A stretch of DNA of 64,000 nt from Ignavibacteria bacterium (GCA_026416955.1 JAOAEE010000013.1:62001-126000), one strand, 5' to 3'; shown: positions 30,586-40,455, counted from the first letter of the stretch. A program made the numbers and translations. The notes: a model not told the origin generated them from the sequence alone.

Positions 30586-31353
30586 ATGAAAAAGTATCAT
30601 CATTTCTTTATTATTTTTTTAAGTGTTTTTCCTCTTCTGTTACTTTTGTCTTGTTCCGACTCCTCTACCAATAACAGTGAACCCTCAAAGAAAACCTATT
30701 TCCCAACTTCTGTTGGCTCTTTCTGGAAATATCTTCAATATGAAATCGACTCCCTTGGAGTTAAAGTTCCTAACACAGAAGATACTATTACCTCTACTAT
30801 TGTTTCTAACCAAATGATTTTAGGAAAAAATGCTTCGATTTTCCTAAGTAAATCGAGCAAAAACCAAACAACAGACACATTAATTTATGCTTACGAAAAC
30901 GATAAAGTTTATTCGTTTTTATCTTTATTTGATAATGAATTTATCCCAATTGGTGAAGGTAAACAATGGATTTTGCTTGCTGACTTCAATTCACCCCAAT
31001 GGACAATTTTAAGCGACACTACTTTGGATACCCTCGATTTTCAAGACTTTGCCAAAATGATACCAACCATTAGTGTTAAAGGGAAAAAAGGTAATAAATC
31101 TGACCTTGCTATTAAAAATAAAGCAGTACCTTCGCAAGAAATAATACTTACAATTTCATTTAAAATTAAAATGCTCCTTCCAAATGTTCCCTTACCAGTC
31201 AACTTAAACTTCGATGTCGTTCAGCACTATTGGTTTGGAGAAGGAATTGGGATCGTTAAAGAAAGACTTGACCCCTTTAAATTCAGTGTGCTAGTTATGG
31301 AACAAAGCTTCAATGGCAATCAATCCGATTTAATCGATTACAACATTAAGTAA
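30586..31353 (+). CDS. Hypothetical lipoprotein
   Basis: ATG at 30586 preceded by GGAGG; lipobox LLLLLSCSD. The upstream extension to 30499 is unlikely. Confidence 0.7.
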   Translation: MKKYHHFFIIFLSVFPLLLLLSCSDSSTNNSEPSKKTYFPTSVGSFWKYLQYEIDSLGVKVPNTEDTITSTIVSNQMILGKNASIFLSKSSKNQTTDTLIYAYENDKVYSFLSLFDNEFIPIGEGKQWILLADFNSPQWTILSDTTLDTLDFQDFAKMIPTISVKGKKGNKSDLAIKNKAVPSQEIILTISFKIKMLLPNVPLPVNLNFDVVQHYWFGEGIGIVKERLDPFKFSVLVMEQSFNGNQSDLIDYNIK

Positions 31354-31500
31354 TTTATTAGGTGAAAATTATTAAATCAAAAAGTATACATTAGTTGTAT
31401 TAGTTTTTATATTATTTAGTTTTTTATCGATATAAAATCATTAATTATACATATTAATCAAAGGTAAATTTTCCTTTTGCTTTGTTATTATTTATTAATT

Positions 31501-33663
31501 TTAATTTTTGGTTGTATTTTCTATATACTTAATATTAAGTATCTGCACAGAGGTAATTATTTCATTTTCAATTTTTTCGATTTCATCTAAAAGTTCCGAA
31601 AGCTCGATTTCGAATTGTTTCAATGTACTCTTATATTCATTTAAACATTCTTTTAGTTCCGATAATTTCTCTTCCTGTTGTTGAATAAAGTCCTCAGAGC
31701 GTTGCATTGCTTGTTTCTTTTCTTTAGAGGAAAAAAAGTCTATCAACAAAAAAATCATAATACCAAAAATAAGTAGGGAAATTATTTTCAATGCAGTTCC
31801 AAGTCCCCTAATGGATTCAATATTTATTGTTTCGTTAAAAATGTAAAAAATGTTGTTACCAGCAAGAAAGAGAAGAATAGAGAATAAGGTCAGAAATAAA
31901 AATGGAAACCAAATGTGTTTCGGGTGGGAGGTGAATTTTTTTGAATTTAAATCAATTAAATAATTTTCGTTTGCTACAATACTCTTTTGCAATTCTTGTA
32001 TTTCAACTTTGATTTTAGATTTAATAATTTGAATTTTTTGTATCTTTTTATTGATAATTTCTTTATTTTCTTTCAATTTTTCAACTTTTTTCGATAAACT
32101 ATCTAATGTTTTTCTTACTATCCCAGAAATAATATCTAATTTTTCATTATACCTAAAGTTATCAACCAATTTATTAAAATTTAACAACATCTCTCTGGTA
32201 TCATCTGGTAAACTATAAGTTAAATTTGATTTGATAAATAAATTCTGATTACTTTTTACAAACTGCTCGACGGTTTTATAATCTTCTTGAAATATTGCTT
32301 GGAGTGTTGCTCCTAAATCAAACTCCTTGAAGTATGCAATATTTCTTAAAACTTTTCTTTCTTCTGGGTTAAATTTTCTTAATGGTTCAAAAAATTGCAT
32401 AAACTTGGAGTAAAAAGTAGAAAAATCTTTAAACTTATCTTCTTCAAAAAATTGAAGGTAATTATAAATGAAAAATTTATAAGTGGCTTTCACTTCAAAG
32501 AAGCCCATTGTATCGGAAATTTTCCGAGTTAGCTCTGTTTCATTGCATAAATACTTAAAAATCTTACCATAAAAAGGGAAATTTTCTGGGAGACACCGAA
32601 TAGCTTCTTCTGGAAAATAATCGAATAAACTCAAAAGTTTAATTGTATCGTAAAGTTTTGAATTAATTCTCTCGAAAATTTTTTGGGCAATAATATTGAA
32701 ATATTCTTTTTTCGTTTTGTCCTCAATGTTACCGTCGAACTTTTCAGCTAACAATTCCAATGCAAAAGGTATACCAAAAGTCATAGAATAAATTTCTCGG
32801 TTTTCCTTATTGATGGTATGTTTTCCAAGGAAGCTAGAAATCTCCTCCTCGTTCAAAGGGCTAACAACAAGTTCTTTAACTTTATCTTCAGAAACTGTAT
32901 TGAAAATCTTTTTGCAAGTTAATTCATACCTGGTTGCTAATAAAATCTTAAACTCAATAAAATCCGAAACTTTTTTCGTTTTCAAAGAATCAACAACTTC
33001 ATAAGAAATAAAATCATTTAGGGACTTATGTTCAAGATAATCGTACAAATGATTTACTATCCAGTAATCGACAATTCCAGAGCCCAATTCATAATTGTCG
33101 AAAATGAAATATGCTCTTATCTTAGTTTCGATTTCATTTTGTATGTGGACATAAACAAGGAAATGGATTATCGCTTCTGCTAAAACATCAAACAATCTCA
33201 GAAGAACTCTTTTATCAATATTGCGTTCAAAAATGGTATCTATCTTGTCAATAAAATTGGGAAGCAAGGCAAACTGGTTTTGTCCTACAAACTCAGTTTC
33301 AAAATAATCCCTAAAACTTAAAGCATCGAAAAAAAACTGCCCAAGTTCCTGATTCTTGCTTGCTAATTTAGTAATAATTTCATTGTACCGTAAAAGGAAA
33401 AAATTTAATTCTTCGAAAAGGTACTCAATTTTATTAAGTGAAGAATAGCATTTTAGGAAATTATTAATTTGGGAAAAATGGTTGCAACCAAACAAATCGA
33501 AATACAACGTGATTGAATTAATCTCCTTGCTCAGAAAATCATTAATTACCTGCTTTATTAAATATGTTTTTCCAACTCCAAAAGTTCCCTTCAACAAAAT
33601 AAATTCACAATTTGGGTTAGATAATTCACTCTGCAACTGGTTAAGTATGGGTCTATATATCAT
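31501..33663 (-). CDS. STAND-like P-loop NTPase with C-terminal coiled coil and two TM segments
   Basis: Walker A LLKGTFGVGKTYLIKQ, Walker B-like AYFIFDNYE, sensor-like FKILLATRYEL, GxP-like TFGIPFALELLAE; coils flank a TM pair (IWFPFLFLTLFSILLFLAG ... IISLLIFGIMIFLLIDFF). Confidence 0.7.
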   Translation of the reverse strand: MIYRPILNQLQSELSNPNCEFILLKGTFGVGKTYLIKQVINDFLSKEINSITLYFDLFGCNHFSQINNFLKCYSSLNKIEYLFEELNFFLLRYNEIITKLASKNQELGQFFFDALSFRDYFETEFVGQNQFALLPNFIDKIDTIFERNIDKRVLLRLFDVLAEAIIHFLVYVHIQNEIETKIRAYFIFDNYELGSGIVDYWIVNHLYDYLEHKSLNDFISYEVVDSLKTKKVSDFIEFKILLATRYELTCKKIFNTVSEDKVKELVVSPLNEEEISSFLGKHTINKENREIYSMTFGIPFALELLAEKFDGNIEDKTKKEYFNIIAQKIFERINSKLYDTIKLLSLFDYFPEEAIRCLPENFPFYGKIFKYLCNETELTRKISDTMGFFEVKATYKFFIYNYLQFFEEDKFKDFSTFYSKFMQFFEPLRKFNPEERKVLRNIAYFKEFDLGATLQAIFQEDYKTVEQFVKSNQNLFIKSNLTYSLPDDTREMLLNFNKLVDNFRYNEKLDIISGIVRKTLDSLSKKVEKLKENKEIINKKIQKIQIIKSKIKVEIQELQKSIVANENYLIDLNSKKFTSHPKHIWFPFLFLTLFSILLFLAGNNIFYIFNETINIESIRGLGTALKIISLLIFGIMIFLLIDFFSSKEKKQAMQRSEDFIQQQEEKLSELKECLNEYKSTLKQFEIELSELLDEIEKIENEIITSVQILNIKYIENTTKN

Positions 33664-33673
33664 ATGTAGTGAA

Positions 33674-34093
33674 TTATATTTTGAATTCCATCTTTACAAC
33701 AGTGCCGGATTTACCGGTAACAATAGAAGTTGAGTCGGAAAGTTCCTTGATAATAAAAATCCCCCTACCTCTTTCTTTCAAAATATTTTCGGGAGTGCGT
33801 GGGTCTTGCAATGTTGATGGGTCGAATCCTTCTCCCTCGTCTTCAACAAGAATTTGAATAGTTTTATTTTCTGCAATAATTTTAACTGTCACCTTTTTTT
33901 GGGGGTCGTTTTTGTTCCCGTGTTGAATTGCATTGATAACTGCTTCGGTTGTAGCAACAAGAATATTATGGAATTTGTCTTTTCCAAATGGAAATTTAAG
34001 TTGAATTGAGGTTAAGATTTCTTCCAATTCCGATATTAATTTTCTATCCGATGTAAATTCCCTTATTATTTCTATTTTTTCTTTTTTCTTCAT
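33674..34093 (-). CDS. RsbW-like ATP-binding protein (anti-sigma regulatory factor, HATPase_c_2)
   Basis: N-box TEAVINAIQHGN, G1 VEDEGEGFDP, G2 ERGRGIFIIKELSD. Confidence 0.88.
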   Translation of the reverse strand: MKKKEKIEIIREFTSDRKLISELEEILTSIQLKFPFGKDKFHNILVATTEAVINAIQHGNKNDPQKKVTVKIIAENKTIQILVEDEGEGFDPSTLQDPRTPENILKERGRGIFIIKELSDSTSIVTGKSGTVVKMEFKI

Positions 34094-35995
34094 TTACAAA
34101 GCAACCTTTGTAGTTAAAATCAAGTTTGGATTTTCGCCCGCAATTTTATAATTCCAAAATTTTAATTCATACCAACCTTGCAAAAATATTACTTTATCTT
34201 TTCCTAAAAAAACCTTTATTTCAGTTTCTGGAGAAAATGAATAATAAGAATATTCCTCGTGAAAACTCGACTTGCCCAGTGGTACTTGCTTAATGTTGTA
34301 AATTCTTGCTCCAAAACCAAATTGCAACTTCGGTTTAGTCGAAACGTAAAGGAGTGCCCGCATAAAAAACTCTTTAATACCCAGTTCTTTTGTCATTGAA
34401 AAAGTATTCCAAAAAAGTTTCCCTCGTTCAGAAAATTTATAAACTAAAATACTTGAAAGCATAAAAATGTTGGAAAAGAATAATTCAAGGGAATCGCGAT
34501 AAACAAATTGGCGAAAGGCAAAACTTTTCGTACTATTTGAAGCAACTTCAAAATCATAAACCAAATAGTTTGAATAAATTTCAAGGTTAGGCTTCCATAG
34601 AAAAAATTCAGTATTATACTGTGAACTTGCTGTTAATTTGATTATCCTATTCCAATTATTCAAAGAACTTTTTGTCGACTTTAAAAAAACAAGGTGGTTA
34701 AGTTGAATATCAAAAGATATAGAAAGTGTATAATATTCAGAAAACTTTTGTATAGTAGACAATGTTGTTAAAAATGAAAACTCGTCCCTATCATCATCAT
34801 TTAATTGTGATGGTGTATCATAACGAAGAATACTAAGGTTACCGTTAAGAAAGGTTAGATTATTTTTACTTGGTCTAAAAACGAAATTGTAAAATAATCT
34901 CAATCTATTTTGAAAATTATTCTTTTGTAATTCAGTAGAAGCCAATTGACTAAAAGTTTGATTATCTATTTCATACTTTTTGTCGATAGTATTTTCCTCG
35001 TTTCGTAAATAATAATTTAGCCCAAAGCGGGGTGAAAAATACTTATTCTCCGCGAAAAGTTCAATATTAAATTCAGTAGATTGCTCTAATAATGTTCTTT
35101 CTATTGCTGAATATTGATTCGTAGGGTCAAACAAATTATAATAGCGATTAATTGAAAAAAGGTTCAATTGTCCAGTGAAATTAACATAGGTTTTTCCAAA
35201 AAGATTATAGCTCAAACCAAATGTCGGAAATAATCTATTTTCCTTCCTTGTTTCGAAAAAATTGTCAAGATAGATTGGATACACTATATAATCACGTCGA
35301 AGATTACTATAGTCAAGCGAAATAAAAAGGGAGTTGTTTTCTTCGAATTGACCGTCAAATTTTAGATTAAAAAAAATATTTGAATTTTTTCTTCCATCTT
35401 TTAAATTAATCTCTTCTAAAAAAAGTTTTGAGTTCAAATTTACATCGATAATATTAAAATTTTCTACATTTGCCCCCAAACTAAGTCTTGGTCCATATTG
35501 TTCAATCGACACTTGCTTGATTTTTTCCATCCCATATGTAAACAAAACTTTCGAAATAGGAGGCAATTTTAGTACCAACCCAACACTCCCATTAATTTTT
35601 TCTGCTTCATATAGTCCGATAGTTTTCGTGTCGGAATTAAATAGATAATTCGACTGTATGCTTAAATCGAGAAAATGAAAAAGACTTTTATCTACTTCGA
35701 GGAACAATTTTTCTTGGTCTTTTTTCGAAATTTCATTTCCTCTGATAATGAAACCTTCGTAATCATTTAGAAATGAAACATTAAAAGAAGAAAATTTTTG
35801 GGCAAAAGATAAGGAACTACTTAGACGATAAATGTTAAATTGTTTGTCGAAAATTTGAGAAATATAGTTTTTCTTTAATGAAGTATCTTGAAAAACGGAT
35901 AGAACTATTTGGGAACGTATTTCGTAGAAAAAAATAAGCAAAAAAGTTGATAAAATACAAAGTCTAAGAGGTCTGTTTTCCTTCGACTTTAGCAT
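34094..35995 (-). CDS. Putative outer-membrane beta-barrel protein
   Basis: Signal peptide (LCILSTFLLIFFYEIRSQ) and alternating amphipathic strands with aromatic ends throughout; ORF extends to 36025 but M at 35995 is the likelier start. Confidence 0.55.
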   Translation of the reverse strand: MLKSKENRPLRLCILSTFLLIFFYEIRSQIVLSVFQDTSLKKNYISQIFDKQFNIYRLSSSLSFAQKFSSFNVSFLNDYEGFIIRGNEISKKDQEKLFLEVDKSLFHFLDLSIQSNYLFNSDTKTIGLYEAEKINGSVGLVLKLPPISKVLFTYGMEKIKQVSIEQYGPRLSLGANVENFNIIDVNLNSKLFLEEINLKDGRKNSNIFFNLKFDGQFEENNSLFISLDYSNLRRDYIVYPIYLDNFFETRKENRLFPTFGLSYNLFGKTYVNFTGQLNLFSINRYYNLFDPTNQYSAIERTLLEQSTEFNIELFAENKYFSPRFGLNYYLRNEENTIDKKYEIDNQTFSQLASTELQKNNFQNRLRLFYNFVFRPSKNNLTFLNGNLSILRYDTPSQLNDDDRDEFSFLTTLSTIQKFSEYYTLSISFDIQLNHLVFLKSTKSSLNNWNRIIKLTASSQYNTEFFLWKPNLEIYSNYLVYDFEVASNSTKSFAFRQFVYRDSLELFFSNIFMLSSILVYKFSERGKLFWNTFSMTKELGIKEFFMRALLYVSTKPKLQFGFGARIYNIKQVPLGKSSFHEEYSYYSFSPETEIKVFLGKDKVIFLQGWYELKFWNYKIAGENPNLILTTKVAL

Positions 35996-36179
35996 CGATG
36001 TGGTAAACCTTCTTTTTGTATTCAATCACAAGATTTGTTAGTTCTTCGTGAGTTTCCCTAACAAGATATTTCTTACCACTTTTCAAGGAAATTACTGAAT
36101 TTGGCCCAATCTCGATAGTTTCGATTTCTTCTGCATTAATAACTATTTTTTGACCGTCAAGTTTAGTCACGAGTATCAT
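35964..36179 (-). CDS. flbD: FlbD family flagellar protein
   Basis: 71 aa MILVTKLDGQKIVINAEEIETIEIGPNSVISLKSGKKYLVRETHEELTNLVIEYKKKV matches the FlbD family pattern. Confidence 0.85.
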   Translation of the reverse strand: MILVTKLDGQKIVINAEEIETIEIGPNSVISLKSGKKYLVRETHEELTNLVIEYKKKVYHIDAKVEGKQTS

Positions 36180-37387
36180 TGAATTTTAACATATATTTTA
36201 CCAATAATTGGGTCGGTTTTGGCAATTGTTTGTATCCTTTCAACAGATTCTTGGGAAAGTAGTGTACCAGCAACAGCAATTTTTAAACCAGAGTCGGTAA
36301 CTATGTTTCTGGCCAGTGTCATACCTTCCTTCAAATCTTCTATTTCTATTTGTCTTTCCGTTGGTATTTTGAGCATTGTAGCACGGTGTGCAAGATATTG
36401 GTCCAAAAGAACTACTACCCTAAAATCGTAAAGCCTTCGCGATTCGACTTCGAGCATAGAAACGATTTTGTTGGTTTCGTACTTTTTCTGTTGGAAATAG
36501 TCATCGTAATCAATGACTACTCTTAGTATTCGCGAGGCAAGAGGAATATTGCCCTTTTCAAGTTTATCGGGCATCCCACTTCCATCGTAATTTTCGTAAA
36601 TGTGTATTACAACATTGGCAACATCTTCGTAGGAACGAAAGAAAGAAAATAATTCTTTTGCGAATAACGGAATTTTTTCCATTTTTTCATTTTTCAAGTA
36701 ACCATTTTGGGTAGGAATTTCCCCTATATTTCTTTCGGGAAGTTGCAATCGGCCAATAAAACATAACTTAGCAGCATCTTTAATCAAATTTTGTAATTCT
36801 TCATTGTTTGGGTCGTATTCATTGGCTATCCAAAGAGCAATTTCCGTTATCCTACCAATTCTTTCTGCACCATCTGGAATTTTTAAGCATTCGAAAAGGT
36901 ACAAAAGGTCGCGCATTCTTAATTTATCTTTTCTTAACTCCTCGCGTAGTTCATCAATAGTTTTTTTATGATTATGAATTGTTTTATAAAGGTGCATTAT
37001 CCGATAAGCATTTTGAAACTTAGCAATTACCTCATCAATTAAGAAAGGTTTATTTATGAAATCATCTGCACCAACCTGAAGGGCTTTGAAATTAAGTTCA
37101 GCGTTAGAATTAGAAGTGATAAAAATTATGAAATTATTTTTTATGCTTGGATTGTACGACTCTCGAATATTCTTTACTAATTGCTCAGTATGATATTGGT
37201 CTTCGAGATAATTTGCAACTATAACCATTAGGTCTTGATATTTTTGAACCAAATCCCAGCATTCTATTCCATTATCAACAGTAAAAATTGGTGACTTTCT
37301 GAAAATTCTTTCTATAACTTTTTTTAGTGAGTTTTTTGTTGATTCATTTTTTTCAACTATGCAAAATGGAATGAAAAGTTCTTCCAT
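36176..37387 (-). CDS. REC-like / HD-GYP-like protein with degenerate motifs
   Basis: REC-like N-domain (FITSNSNAELNFKALQVGADDFINKPF); HD-GYP-like (IYENYDGSGMPDKLEKGNIPLASRILRVVIDYDDY; LKEGMTLARNIVTDSGLKIAVAGTLLSQ). Confidence 0.8.
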   Translation of the reverse strand: MEELFIPFCIVEKNESTKNSLKKVIERIFRKSPIFTVDNGIECWDLVQKYQDLMVIVANYLEDQYHTEQLVKNIRESYNPSIKNNFIIFITSNSNAELNFKALQVGADDFINKPFLIDEVIAKFQNAYRIMHLYKTIHNHKKTIDELREELRKDKLRMRDLLYLFECLKIPDGAERIGRITEIALWIANEYDPNNEELQNLIKDAAKLCFIGRLQLPERNIGEIPTQNGYLKNEKMEKIPLFAKELFSFFRSYEDVANVVIHIYENYDGSGMPDKLEKGNIPLASRILRVVIDYDDYFQQKKYETNKIVSMLEVESRRLYDFRVVVLLDQYLAHRATMLKIPTERQIEIEDLKEGMTLARNIVTDSGLKIAVAGTLLSQESVERIQTIAKTDPIIGKIYVKIQ

Positions 37388-38709
37388 TAAATCTCAACCC
37401 CTTTGCTCTTCAATTCACGCATTAATGCTTCGCGTTCAATTTCGAGTTGGCGAATTTTTCTTTCAATTGTGTCAATTTCCTCTGGCAAAGATTCTATCTC
37501 GAGTTTAATTTTGCTTGCTGCTTCATCTATCAAATCAATTGCTTTATCTGGCAAAAACCTATCGGTAATATATCTATGAGAAAGCTCGGCAGCGGCTACA
37601 ATAGCTGCATCAGAAATTTTTACTCCGTGGTGAACTTCATATTTTTCTTTTAAACCACGAAGAATGGAAATAGTCTCTTCGACTGTTGGTTCATCAACAA
37701 ACACTTTTTGGAATCGTCGCTCTAATGCTGGGTCCTTCTCAATATATTTTTGATACTCATCAAGAGTAGTAGCCCCAATACATCGAAGTTCTCCTCGAGC
37801 AAGAGCAGGTTTAAGAATATTTGCAGCATCCATACTTCCTTGTGCTGCACCAGCTCCAATAAGTGTGTGGATTTCATCAATGAAAAGTATTATTTGGCCA
37901 TCGGAACTGGAAACTTCTTTAATAACTGCTTTCAACCTTTCTTCGAATTGACCTCGGAACTGAGTTCCAGCAACAAGTGCTCCCATATCAAGCATTACAA
38001 CAATTTTGTTCTTTAAATTTTCTGGCACATCACCCGAAACTATCATTTGGGCAATTCCCTCAACTATCGCAGTTTTCCCAACCCCAGGCTCCCCAATTAA
38101 CACTGGATTGTTTTTTGTTCGTCTTGAAAGAACTTGCAAAACCCTCCTAATCTCTTCTTGTCTTCCAATAACGGGGTCGAGTTTACCTTCCCTAACTTCG
38201 TCATTTAATATTCGCCCATATCTCCTTAAAGCCTGGTACTTTTCCTCGGGAGTTTGGTCTGTAACTCTATGTCCTCCACGAATTTCTTTAAGTATTTTCA
38301 AAACATCTTCTTTTGTTACATTAAAACTTTTCAACAAGTCGGCAACATTAGAACGAACGGTTATCAATGAAAGTAGAAGATGCTCGACACTAATGAATTC
38401 ATCGTGCATCTGTTTTGCTTCTTTAAATGCTACGTCAAATACTTCGTTTAAGGAAGGACTAAGATACAGATTGGTACCATATCCAGTAACTTTTGGCAAA
38501 CTTTCAAGAAGTTCATTAACTTTTATTCTAATTCTTGGAATATTAACCTCTAGTTTTTTTAGAATTTCAACAACTATGCCTTCTTCCTCTTGGATAAAAG
38601 CAGCAAAAAGATGAATTGGCTCTAAAGTTTGATGGTTATAGTTTGTGGCAATTTCTTGTGCTGTTTGAATAGCTTCTTGGGACCTTAAAGTAAATTTTTG
38701 TAGGTTCAT
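37387..38709 (-). CDS. ClpB-like N-terminal half (Clp_N + NBD1 only)
   Basis: Clp_N repeats, [83 protein letters not shown]; stops at [19 protein letters not shown]. Confidence 0.93.
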   Translation of the reverse strand: MNLQKFTLRSQEAIQTAQEIATNYNHQTLEPIHLFAAFIQEEEGIVVEILKKLEVNIPRIRIKVNELLESLPKVTGYGTNLYLSPSLNEVFDVAFKEAKQMHDEFISVEHLLLSLITVRSNVADLLKSFNVTKEDVLKILKEIRGGHRVTDQTPEEKYQALRRYGRILNDEVREGKLDPVIGRQEEIRRVLQVLSRRTKNNPVLIGEPGVGKTAIVEGIAQMIVSGDVPENLKNKIVVMLDMGALVAGTQFRGQFEERLKAVIKEVSSSDGQIILFIDEIHTLIGAGAAQGSMDAANILKPALARGELRCIGATTLDEYQKYIEKDPALERRFQKVFVDEPTVEETISILRGLKEKYEVHHGVKISDAAIVAAAELSHRYITDRFLPDKAIDLIDEAASKIKLEIESLPEEIDTIERKIRQLEIEREALMRELKSKGVEI

Positions 38710-38839
38710 CTTTCACCAAATCTTAAACAGTAATTAATAAAAACAATAATTTTACTTGCAAATATTCTTTTAAATATGCAACTTAATAAAATTTATGGAA
38801 ATTTGATATTCTCTGCACAATTTGTTTTTCGAGGGAAAA

Positions 38840-40420
38840 ATGGAAAAAAATAGGGGAAAAATACTTTGGATTGACGATGAAATCGAACTTTTGAAGCCAC
38901 ATCTAATACTACTTAGACAAAAGGGATACGAAGTAGATACTGCAACTAATGGAGAAGATGGTATTGAACTCGTAAAGAAAAATCTTTACGACATTATCTT
39001 TCTCGATGAAATGATGTTAGGTATGAGTGGGCTGGACACACTTGTCGAAATTAAAGACATTAACCCATACTTACCTGTTATCATGGTTACAAAAAACGAA
39101 GCAGAAACTTTAATGGAAGAAGCAATAGGCCGAAAAATAGATGATTACTTGACTAAACCAGTCAATCCAACCCAAATATTAGCAATTTGTAAAAGATATT
39201 TAGAATCGGAGAGAATAAACCAAGAAAAAATTATCCAAAACTTTCTTATCGACACAACAAATATTAGAACAAAACTTAACGAAAATCTTGAATGGGAGGA
39301 TTGGAAAGAAATTTATTTAAAACTTGTATTTTGGTCGTTGGAATTGGACAAGTACCCATCCATAGGTTTTTCGGACTCACTTCGGGATATTTTTCGGGAG
39401 GCAAATACTGTTTTTTCGGATTATATTGAAAGGAATTACAAGGAATTAATAAATACTTCACCAAGCGATAATCGCCCATTATTATCTCCCGAAATTTTCG
39501 AAAAATTTGTAATACCAAACATAAATTCCAAAACCAATCTTTTCTTCTTTGTAATTGATTGCTTACGCTTGGACCAATGGTTAGTTTTTGAAGAAATTCT
39601 TCAACAATTCTATAAAATTCATAAAGAATATTATCTTTCTATTCTTCCAACAGCAACTCCGTATGCAAGAAATTCAATTTTTGCCGGATTGTTTCCCTAC
39701 GATATTCAAAAGTACTACCCACAATTTTGGGTCGGTGAACTAAACACAGAAGACCACAAACAAAATGCATTCGAAAAAGATTTACTTATCGAACAATTGA
39801 CAAGAAAAAAAGTTAAACTCCAAACTCCCTTAACTTATATCAAAATCCACGAGACTGAATTCGGAAAAAAAGTTGAAAGCGAAATACATAAGTATACAAA
39901 AAATCAACTTACAGCAATCGTTGTAAACTCCGTAGATATGATTGCACATTCAAGGTCAGACTTTGCTATTTTGAAGGAAATCGCCCCAAATGAATCAGCA
40001 TACCGTTCGCTGACACGTTCTTGGTTCAGTCATTCAAGCCTTTTGGGAATGCTACAATCTTTATCGCAATATCCAAATGTAAAAATAATTCTTACTACCG
40101 ACCACGGTTCGATAAGATGTATGCGTGGTGTAAAAGTCTTAGGTGATAGAGAAACTTCAACTTCTCTTCGATATAAGTTTGGCAAAAATGTAAAGTGCGA
40201 ACCGCGTTATGCTATGCAGGTTCAAGATTTGACAGAACTAAAACTACCCAAAATATCAATTACAGTTAATAACATAATAGCAAAAGAGGATTATTACTTT
40301 GTTTATCCAACCGACTATCACTATTATCTTCAAAGATATAAAGATAGTTTTCAACACGGTGGTATTTCTTTGGAAGAAATGATTATTCCAATTGTTACTT
40401 TGGAACCGAAAAACACCTAA
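38840..40420 (+). CDS. porX: T9SS response regulator PorX (REC-PglZ)
   Basis: ILWIDDEIELLKPHLILLRQKGYEV, YDIIFLDEMMLGMSG, then PglZ/alkaline phosphatase-like domain (FFVIDCLRLDQW, PTATPYARNSIFAGLFP, ILTTDHGSIR, FQHGGISLEEMIIPIV). GAGGG upstream of ATG 38840. Confidence 0.93.
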   Translation: MEKNRGKILWIDDEIELLKPHLILLRQKGYEVDTATNGEDGIELVKKNLYDIIFLDEMMLGMSGLDTLVEIKDINPYLPVIMVTKNEAETLMEEAIGRKIDDYLTKPVNPTQILAICKRYLESERINQEKIIQNFLIDTTNIRTKLNENLEWEDWKEIYLKLVFWSLELDKYPSIGFSDSLRDIFREANTVFSDYIERNYKELINTSPSDNRPLLSPEIFEKFVIPNINSKTNLFFFVIDCLRLDQWLVFEEILQQFYKIHKEYYLSILPTATPYARNSIFAGLFPYDIQKYYPQFWVGELNTEDHKQNAFEKDLLIEQLTRKKVKLQTPLTYIKIHETEFGKKVESEIHKYTKNQLTAIVVNSVDMIAHSRSDFAILKEIAPNESAYRSLTRSWFSHSSLLGMLQSLSQYPNVKIILTTDHGSIRCMRGVKVLGDRETSTSLRYKFGKNVKCEPRYAMQVQDLTELKLPKISITVNNIIAKEDYYFVYPTDYHYYLQRYKDSFQHGGISLEEMIIPIVTLEPKNT

Positions 40421-40437
40421 GATAATAAAATTTTTTT

Positions 40438-40445
40438 TAAATTTG
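40438..40445 (+). promoter_or_regulatory. Candidate -7 box (TAAATTTG) of tRNA-Ala
   Basis: Matches the Bacteroidota -7 consensus TAnnTTTG, 10 bp before the mature tRNA 5' end. Confidence 0.4.
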
Positions 40446-40455
40446 CAATTGCTGT

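Noticed and set aside
38006-38614. 202 aa plus-strand ORF
   Set aside because: Lies entirely antisense to the strongly conserved ClpB-like NBD1/Clp_N coding region; codon-mirror artefact.
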